Shown here: piece by piece, positions 55,913-64,000 of the stretch
Layout of the letters: the number at the start of each line of letters is the position of its first letter
Numbering within the stretch: position 1 is the stretch's first letter
DNA from: Thereva unica
Lineage: Eukaryota; Arthropoda; Insecta; Diptera; Therevidae
Reading direction: 5' to 3'
Assembly: GCA_949987705.1 (NCBI GenBank)
Contig: OX465283.1
Location: 51,436,953 to 51,500,952 of the forward strand
DNA length: 64,000 bases
Position numbers and translations under genes: made by a program
Notes under the pieces: generated by a model
Told to the model about the DNA's origin: nothing
Databases searched by the model: none
What the model saw: only the letters and a program-made list of their open reading frames with translations

Positions 55913-57600
55913 TTTAATTCAAGTCGATGTCGTTGAGTCCGTCCTGTCCCAGGCCTGCTTTGAGGATTCGTGACGGATGGGTTTTTACGATGAAAGGATG
56001 TCAGCCTGTCGCCTAACCCCAACCTGGAAAACCAGTCCAGTATTTGCACACTATTCCGTGTGTTACTCTTGTATAGACAAGAGTATTCAGGAGTCACCTG
56101 ATGTAAATATCTTCGTGTAGGTGGAGGTAGAGTTCCGTAGCATATCGGAAGATCTTAGATCGAGTAGACCTTAGATCGCAGCATCGATGGCGTTTCTCAG
56201 GATTTATCTCTTTGATATACCAATAAAGGTCCTTAATGCCGTTACTACTATTTGACCTATCAGTCAGGCCCACCTTAACCACTGGGCTAAATGGGCTATA
56301 GCCGGGTCGCAATTTTTGTTGGTGTTATATTTTTTTGTTATTATGAGTTATTTTTATTTAAAATCTTTTCATGACAAAAATAACTAAATTACCTGTTTTA
56401 ATGAAATAGAAAACATTTATAGGTATATGTGGGGATCTGCTTTGGCGAACCGATCCTCAAAGTTATTTGAAGATATGGGTTTCTCTTCAAAACTTTATTG
56501 AATATAAAAATGATTCTCGACAAAATGCGTTTTTTTCTTTGAACAGAGCTCTAATGACTTTGTCTCTTTCTAGGACTCACATTTTAGTTTACTTCAATAT
56601 AATGTAAGGCTCGTAAGTAAGGCTAAGCTGTTTGATGTAAAATGAGTTGAGATAGCTTCAGATCCCACATTCGGCCATTCTGTCGTTTCATTCGTCCCGA
56701 AGGATTAGCCCTATTCTTAAGGCCATGCGCTGCGGCTATAGTTATCACTACAAGAGAAGATCTCAAAAATTAAGGTTTAAAGGGCTAAATTGTATCGGTT
56801 GAGACACGATTTGGGCTGTAGTGCCATTGGATGGACGGATTCTTCACTTCAGAAATAAAATATGGTTTTCTTATTAAGTGGGTAGACTACAGTAAAATTT
56901 TCAAAAAATTCATTTTTTTTTTGCTTTAAATTTGAAATCAGCAACCTCGAAAACCACCGAGTTAGAAATTTCATCACAAAATAATCAAGATTTCACATTT
57001 TGGCCAGAAATTTGGGACTCTGTCCCACAGTGCAATGTACAAACGCGTTTTTCTAGAAACGATGTTTTTCAAAACGGTGTACATGATATCTCAAGATCTA
57101 ATTAACGAATTGACTTGAAATTTGACACACTTCTTTTATGGATGAGTGCCTCTGGCGTCACGTAGGATTTTGTCAATATCTTGTTTTGTTCAATAATTAT
57201 TAACAATCATAACATGAAATTTGTGCCGAAAAAACGTATGTATAATTCAGGATTTTCTTTCTCGTTGCCAAAAAATGCTAAAAAAAAGGCTACGTGACGC
57301 GATAGCCAATACCATATAGATGATGAGAATATTTGTTTTTTTTTGTCTCAGACGACTGGTTTTCGCAGAATCATGTACACCATCCAACAATGCGTGAAAA
57401 TCATAGGGATGTGCGAAGCAACATATATCGAAATATAGCAACATATATCATAACAAAAAATTTTTTAAACGTTTTTTAATATGTACGGAAGATAATAAAA
57501 AAAAAATTATTAGAATAACATTATTAGTAAGTCAGCAATAAATTAATGAAAATGACCCACAAAAAATGCCCATTACTGTGCTCTACCCCCTTAAGGTTTC
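55913..57600. other. Unassigned DNA
   Basis: 55913-56320 is GC-richer and repeat-like (cctgtcgcctaaccccaacc) but not assigned. 56925-56960 (cagcaacctcgaaaacc) resembles 7865-7885 downstream of the DDE transposase, suggesting a non-autonomous relative. No gene recognised. Confidence 0.45.
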
Positions 57601-57603
57601 GGT

Positions 57604-57948
57604 CTTACTTTTTTATGTGATAGTCTAGAGGCTTTGGGAAAGCCCTAGTGCAATGTCGACCAGCAGCTCTAGTCGAAAGATAGAGTGAAGAGAGAGAGAA
57701 GGGAAGGAAGGAACTGCCACAATTAAGCCGCGATATTTTATTCCACTCACTCCCAAGCATTATTATCGCGACTCTGAAATCGGGGTATCGAGAACAACTC
57801 GCTGGAGTGTTATGCCTCATGAAGCAAATTGAATCTCATCAAGTGAGAAAGGCGAAGGACCGTGGTGCTGCCGAGATTCAAACCCGAGAGCTCTGGGATG
57901 GTAGCCAGGCGCCTTACCCCTAGACTACCTAGACTACTTTCATCTAGA
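57604..57948 (-). repeat. tRNA-derived SINE
   Basis: The head lies at about 57945-57875 on the minus strand: A-box-like ggtaaggcgcctgg and B-box-like gggtttgaatctc at normal tRNA spacing, beginning ggtagtctagggg. The acceptor arms do not pair, so it is not a tRNA gene. The body extends to about 57604 with no ORF. Confidence 0.65.
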
Positions 57949-58111
57949 TCAACATTTTCCAGCCATACTTTTTACACGGTATTAATATTCTTTTATACTA
58001 AACGCGTCCAATACTCGGGGAATTCCCGTCTTTGAAGCGGGGAATCCCTGGATGAATGAGGCGCAAATCATTTACTTTCGTTCGCCTACATTATACTTCG
58101 AATAATACCCT

Positions 58112-58243
58112 CGACACACTAGCATACTTAATTCGGATTATGACGTTCAGAATGACGTAGCCTCCATTTTATTTCCATATCTTTTATATGGGACTGCGTC
58201 ATTTTGACGTCATAGTTCAGATTAAGGGCGCTAGTGTGTCTCC
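58112..58243. mobile_element. Short MITE (about 132 bp)
   Basis: Inverted repeats of about 40 bp: gacacactagc..ttaattcgga against complement of tcagattaagggcgctagtgtgt, each also containing tgacgt. No ORF. Confidence 0.7.
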
Positions 58244-61200
58244 GGTATAAGTTAACTGAATAACTGGATTGAGCGATCCATTACTAAGTCTTATAAGGGT
58301 TCTATGATACCTCTTAATCATACTCATTTTCGGTATCACTTCTAGAACCATCGAGTGCTTCCTGATCGCTATTGACGATATCCCGGATCTTAAAGTGGCT
58401 ATATTGGGGTCTTTCCAGAGGCTGCCGTAATCTTCACTATCAAGACAAATTTAATGCCACTTTCATCGATGCGGAACGCGTGTTTCACCACTAATACCCA
58501 TCAATTGTGCCACTAGATGGTCACGGTTCAAGTGCCTTTTAACTGTTTCCTTTATGACCTGAAAGGTAGGACGAACTAGTACTACAAAGAATGATTGCTA
58601 AGCCTAACCTTTCTTTTAAAATCCGTTAAATTTCATTACGAACTCCCTTAAAACAAAAACGGAAACTACCAGGTATAAAGTTGGGGTTTAATTTAATTAA
58701 GCTTTCAATAAAATCATTCTTATTTATCTTCAATAAAATCATTCTTGCAAAAGCGAACACGTTACTAGCGCCACAATTTTTATCTGGAATGTATGGAAGC
58801 AATTAACCGAAATCTGCGCCACCTGTCCAAAGATTTTCAAACTTTCAGTGTTGAAAGTTCATTATTGGACTGTCAAAAAATCGGGGAAAATGTTCGGGCA
58901 TAGGCGCTAGGTAGTGGCTCATTTGAAATAAACTTTGTGCTGATTTTATACTAAGAATCTTATTGTGATGTTCTAATTTTCTTTGTTTTCAATTAATAAA
59001 CAATTCTAAAGTAATAAAATCATCATAATAATCAATTATCTTTCACATATATGGCCTAGCTTAGAAAGGGCTTTTGGCTACCAGGTGATGATCTCATATC
59101 GCAAAAGACTATACTTTTCAGTGATTTAGCAACAAATTTTCGAAGAATATTATCAATTTTATTGATAAAAAAAACTAAGATACTTCCTGTGCCATTGGGT
59201 GGCAACTTATATACAAAAATGTTTACACCTATCCAGCTGAAATAGATCTCATCGCTCGGTTTATCAACTAAGTATTTAAGTCTCTTATTAAGGATCAAAA
59301 TACTAGAATATAATAATGAAGAAACAATTTCATAAAATTAAAATTGCTGCTGAAAGCCTGTCTAGGTAAGTTTTTAAAAGAATTTATTCTAATGTATATT
59401 TCCAGAAATCATCAAAACTCACACCAATAAGAAAAGTTTGTTTTTTATCAGTCTTTCCTCTAGGTCAGCTATAAACTCCTCAATGATTCATTTCCATTCT
59501 GGTTGTAAATATATCGATGTGAACACAATCTATCGGATGATACTATCTAGGAACCTTTACTTAGCTTCATTTCACTGTGCGTACAAAAAAATTGGAATTC
59601 CTTTTATTGACATTTTTTTCAACATATATGTGACCACGCTGCTAAAAGTCTTGCAATTTTAATCTCAAAAGTATTTCAAGTTAACTGAGCCATTATTGAT
59701 AATGTTTATCTAAAGTAAGTGATAATTTTTAGGTAGTTAGCAAAGTACAAATTTATATATAGAGGCAATCGAATGTGCTTTCAGCGTATTGAATACGTGA
59801 AGGTCAAATTGTGTTCAAGATGAAAATAAGGACGATATTTTGTTTTATAATTCAAAAACGGCTTAAGAATCAATATTTAAATTAAAATTATAGCAAATGG
59901 GTAAGGGCTAGTTATCATTGTATAATAATAATCAAGATTATCAGTGGCGGATACAATGGGGGAAAATGAGGGACATTCCCCTTCCCCAAGAGCCTTATGA
60001 TTTATGAATTACTTTAGTTCTGGAAAAATCACCAATTGAACTAGGATATTTACTTCTATAATATGTTATCCTAAAAACTACTGTCTTTCTTTTCAACGAT
60101 GTATTCACAAAGTCAAAAAATCAGTTTGCAAATATGTATCTTTTAAACGCCCATAAAATAGTTTTTACAAATTTTGTAGGCAATGCGATTATTGCTTTAC
60201 GAATTGTCATTCATGAGATATCGCCGTTTTGAAGATTAAAAATACACAATGTCCTCAGAGGTAGCCCTAATAAGGTATCCCGCTAGCTTTTCCGGTTAGT
60301 AATATGGTGCCAAAGCTCCGCTTACGTCTGGTCTTCATCTTGTTCACCTGCTAGTTTGGTACTGCCTGCGTCACAGCCTTTGTTGACTGGTTAGAGGGAT
60401 TACTTGTTTTAGGAGGCAAGGCCCACCACATCACCTTGCGTGGCCTTGGGCTTAAATATGTTTGGAGGACTCTTCAGAATATTGAAATTCAAAAAAATCT
60501 TTGACTAAAAAATATTTTGGTAAGATTTGAAGCTCTGTTAATAATCTCCGATTGGAGCTTTAAGGAATTTTACGGATGGAAGAAAACGGACAATCGTAGA
60601 CTGGTTCTCGTTCGATGCGGTGGTCAAGCAGGGTATTGGACGTGGTTGGTTCTTAGTTGGGGGACCGCTCGGTTAAACTGCTGTCGACATTCGCGTTTAG
60701 AAGGTTGAAAAAGCAATTGCATAACATGAACAAAAATTAAAAATGATAAAAAATTGCATGATATTAGAAATAGAACGAAAGGTGGCAGAAAATATAAACT
60801 AGAATAAAGAAAAGTAGTGTTTACTTTATAAAAGTGATGAGTAGAAGAATCCATACCTATACACAAATACATATAACATATATTTTAGCATGCTTGTGTT
60901 TCAGGTTTTATATTACTTTTGCTTGACAATTAGAACGCAGGGATATGGCGGTTTTGGCGTTTTGGATCTCAAGCTAGTCCCGGGGCCCCTAGAGGACTAG
61001 TAAGCAAGGGTTTTCACCTTTTAAGTTTAACCGTATTCCCTTCTGGCCTGATGAGAAGAAGGTTTTCACTTTTTGAGTTTCACCGTATTTTCTGGGACCC
61101 CTCTGGCCTGGGGCCCAGAGCAAATAGTCCCAGTTTCCCCCTCTGTAGCGGGCCTGAGCATATCACGGTGTTATCTCAAGCTAATCCCGGCGGTTTTGTC

Positions 61201-61250
61201 TCAGACGGCTGTTAAAAAAATAAACTCAACATCCAGGAGTTCAACCGGTA
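58244..61250. other. Unassigned AT-rich DNA with element relics
   Basis: 59942 starts cagtggcggataca, like the hAT end at 28152 (probable solitary hAT terminus). 60109-60260 resembles an arm of the 53165 element (gattattgctttacgaattg, gagatatcgccgtttt). 60990-61200 has duplicated ggttttcac.tttt.agttt blocks. Short frames at 59056 (-) and 59438 (+) match nothing known. Confidence 0.45.
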
Positions 61251-61328
61251 GGCTCACTGCCTTCTCCAGGCTACCCTTAACCTATCATAGGCTCACTGCC
61301 TTCTCCAGGCTGCCGTTGAACTATCATA
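61251..61328. repeat. 39-bp tandem duplication
   Basis: Two adjacent copies beginning ggctcactgccttctccagg (61251 and 61290) with a few differences. Confidence 0.85.
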
Positions 61329-61507
61329 TCCTTTTTATATCTTCAAGCTAACCTTGCTATTAGACATTGCACCATGATATGACGACTTGGGTTATATTAT
61401 CAGGGGTGATTCCATTATGATATATTTGAAAAAAAAAAAAAAAGTTGGGTGACTCCATTTAGAAGATATGTAGCTTCTAAGAACGAGAAAAACTCCAATA
61501 TTTTTCA

Positions 61508-63335
61508 TAGTCCAGTCAATCTACGGATTCACCATGTTAATTTCCAGACAATTGAAGGCAGGAAAAAAAATATGGGCGTGTAGAACACTTAATTTGAAGA
61601 AAGATAGCCCGTTTTTTTTACGGAACTGCATTGGCGAACTTAACCTAAAAAATTCGCAAAAGTAAAAAAACGGTTTTTCGCCAATAACACAAAAAGTTGA
61701 GTTCAGATCCGAAAAAGTTAAATGAGAAAGTTATAGGTATTAAAATTATCTTTCAATTGATGTGGTACAAAATATTGGTTAGTGTCTTATACATGGAGAA
61801 AAATGCTAAAAACCGTTAAAAATCGCGTCTTTTTCATTTATTTTTTTCTTTTTATTGATGCGACCTAGAAACTTTTTACTTGGTAAAAATGTTGCTTTTG
61901 GCAATCTGAAAACTCATATTTTTTTTGGCTTGAAATTTTGCAAAATATGCTTGAAATTTCGATTTTTGTAAAAAAAAGGCGTTTTCGTAAAATCCTTCGT
62001 CTACAGCTCCTCGACCTCGTAGGACGTTTTTTCGAAGCTCTTTTTCTTTGTTAAGAGTTATACTATTATGCACTATTATTTAAAATTTGAGTTTTTCAAT
62101 TTTATATACAAAACACTCCACCGCATAAAAGACAAGTTTTTTTGCCGCAAAAAAGACAAGTTTTTTTGCCGCAAAAAAGACAAGTTTTTTATTTCATTAT
62201 TTTTCGACTCTAAACTACTATTTAATAAAAGTCTTTTTACTAATTTAAAAATAAAATAAAATTAACCGTACGACCGTCAACAGCGAAGACATTTTTTTTA
62301 AATTACGGAGTCTTTTTCCTTCGTTAAATACCTGTGAATTTGAGACATATTGTTGTTCAATACTTACTGTACTACATACATACAAGTTGTTATTGACGTC
62401 TCAACAGCACGGATCATGTGCAATTTCATCTTTTACATAGAATGTTTACTTGGTGAGCGGCCAATTCTAACTTTTCGCGCTGTAGTAATTTCTGGTTGTT
62501 CGAATCAATTTTTATTATATAAACTAGCTGGGAGCCGGGGCGCCTATGCTTCACCCATAAGCCAATAGTAGTAATCGGGTGAAGCATTTTAATATACCGT
62601 AAGGGAGTTTGAAAAAGGTAATTTTTTGGTATTTTTGATTCCAAATAACAAAATGTGAAACTATTAGGGATCTGACATGTTGATCGCGACAATAAAAACC
62701 ATCCATTGTAATATCATTTTTCGAGATATGAATTTTCATACACAGATGCAGTGTCGCAATGAACTGCTTATTTTCTGTATTTTGGATAGCTAGGACCCGG
62801 TGCGCCTCGCTGCAACTAACGTTTAAAATCAATTCAAAGCTTCTAAATTCAACGTTTATCAACCAATAATGAAAAACCAACTATTCCTATAAAAGTTGGA
62901 GTCATTAGATTCAAAATACATTTATTTGAACTATGACCAAAATTGCCTGTGTATTCTGTTAAAACAATGAACGTTAAAATATTTAAAATTAATGCAAATA
63001 GCCGCATTCAGCACTCGAAATTCGAGGGCCATTTTCTATAGCTTTTTTTAATTTAAATCTAGAAGTCTGCAATAACAAAATTTTTCGAGAACAATAAAAG
63101 TAAATTGAAAAATGAAAGAAATTTTTTATAGTTGGAAAAAGCCATGCCAAAAAACCAACTTTTATTATCATTTATATAATGTATGACCAAATTACCTATT
63201 TATTCTCTAAAAAGAACAACCAGAAATTACGTAAAAAAAACAGGCTATCTTTCTTCAAATTAAGTGTTCTACACGCCCATATTTTTTTTTCCTGCCTTCA
63301 ATTGTCTGGAGAATTTCCGTAGATTGATTGGACTA
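61508..63335. mobile_element. TAGTCCA-family element (1.8 kb)
   Basis: Ends read TAGTCCAGTCAATCTACGG and TAGTCCAATCAATCTACGG (complement of right). Terminal inverted repeats extend about 110 bp (through gacaattgaaggcagg and tagaacacttaatttgaaga), with a 10-bp indel. A 3-bp duplication tca lies at 61505-61507 and 63336-63338. The long AT-rich middle has no protein I recognise and holds the 24-bp tandem array at 62121. Confidence 0.85.
62121..62192. repeat. Three tandem copies of a 24-bp unit
   Basis: Unit starts ccgcaaaaaagacaag and repeats at 62121, 62145 and 62169. Being a multiple of three, it keeps one reading frame open (repeated KDKFFCRK), but this is likely incidental. Confidence 0.9.
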
Positions 63336-63338
63336 TCA

Positions 63339-64000
63339 TTGTTTTAGCGTTTTGCGATTTACAATATTTTTTTTATTATTTTATTCTTAGAGAGTCAGTT
63401 TTTTACTATAGTTTTTACTGTACACCGAATACTATTTCAGATAACATCATTTTGAGTTTTTTTTTCACTTGGACCCGATTATTGGTCCGACTACCGGATT
63501 ACATCGAAAACTTGAACTGATAGTCGAAGGAAAGCGAGTGAACACTGTTTTATCATTCCAATTGTAGATCTCAAAGTGCTCGATCTAAATATTTAGGTTC
63601 ACCTAAGTAAATATTGATCTATTATATGAAGCCTTTTTCTTCTTAGTCCGATTTTCTGGTTATCCCCGAGCCGAAAATGAAATTTTCCGCACCCTTCTTT
63701 GATAAAAAAAATTGCTTAAAAGTCTGCAACCCTCTGTCACGATTTAAAAAGGATTGCAAATAAGGATTGACTGATCCTACGTAATTTATTACAGTGTTGC
63801 AAAATTGTGATTTCCGCTGACATCACTGATTCCGATCAAAATATAATAGGAATTAATTTATGAGCGGAATCAAATGGAATACATACTGATTCCGCCAACA
63901 TTGCTGATTCCTATCGGAATTGATTCCGCTCAATTTTTTATGTCCACTCACATTGATTTCTTTGCTCGATGCCGCTCTTGTACAACCATGATTTTTGCAA
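63339..64000. other. Unassigned right edge
   Basis: AT-rich; no gene recognised. 63820-63940 contains several ctgattccg and ggaatt(c/g)attccg words on both strands, possibly the edge of a small palindromic element continuing beyond the window. Confidence 0.45.

Noticed and set aside
57875..57948. tRNA gene on the minus strand
   Set aside because: A and B boxes are present but the acceptor arms do not pair and a SINE-like body follows; treated as a tRNA-derived SINE.
61508..63335. Polinton/Maverick element suggested by long inverted ends
   Set aside because: No polymerase, integrase or capsid genes, and a 3-bp rather than 6-bp target duplication.

Overview
This is a eukaryotic, almost certainly insect, genomic window. 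It contains two recognisable neuropeptide genes with spliceosomal introns and is otherwise packed with arthropod transposable elements (RTE, Jockey/CR1 and I-type non-LTR elements, a Gypsy-like LTR element, Helentron/Helitron, hAT, mariner, Harbinger, DDE transposons, MITEs, SINEs). The DNA is AT-rich and has no operons. The species cannot be named from the sequence alone.

Host genes. (1) Trissin, + strand, three coding exons (36193-36256, 41359-41449, 41528-41759): a signal peptide followed by a six-cysteine peptide and a dibasic site. (2) Crustacean cardioactive peptide (CCAP), - strand, three coding exons (47811-47725, 47663-47597, 42420-42170): the amidated nonapeptide PFCNAFTGC sits between KKR and GRKR, and an intron splits its Gly codon. 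The two genes converge; their stop codons are about 410 bp apart, with an AATAAA for each between them. Each has one 5.1-5.2 kb intron filled with transposon debris and one tiny intron (78 and 61 bp).

Layout. 1-8.3 kb: a broken DDE (Tnp_4-like) transposase gene, rearranged head to head, split by a Helentron helicase-endonuclease fragment and by a complete RTE element with a 14-bp target duplication; an 84-bp perfect inverted repeat brackets the block. 9.0-13.5 kb: a young LTR retrotransposon (two 475-bp LTRs with no differences seen, 4-bp duplication, tRNA-Arg-type primer site) that keeps gag and integrase but has lost protease/RT/RNase H, with a 235-bp hAT MITE inside its integrase. 14-17 kb: a foldback and a probable solo LTR. 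17-26 kb: fragments of Jockey/CR1, RTE and I-type retrotransposons, TTAA-flanked MITEs, and a 5'-truncated I-type element ending in telomere-like TTAGG repeats. 28.1-30.3 kb: a decayed hAT (DUF4371/ZMYM1-like transposase) with an 8-bp duplication. 30.6-33 kb: CR1-like and mariner relics. 33.1-35.2 kb: a 2.1-kb palindromic element. 35.9-47.8 kb: the Trissin-CCAP pair. 48-64 kb: mostly unassigned DNA with two more large palindromic elements, SINEs, MITEs and retrotransposon tails.

Three large palindromic elements (33088-35204, 53165-54695, 61508-63335) begin with 5'-TAGTCCA or a one-base variant and carry 3-bp target duplications. They look like one non-autonomous foldback family with no recognisable protein and are the best candidate for an undescribed mobile element here.
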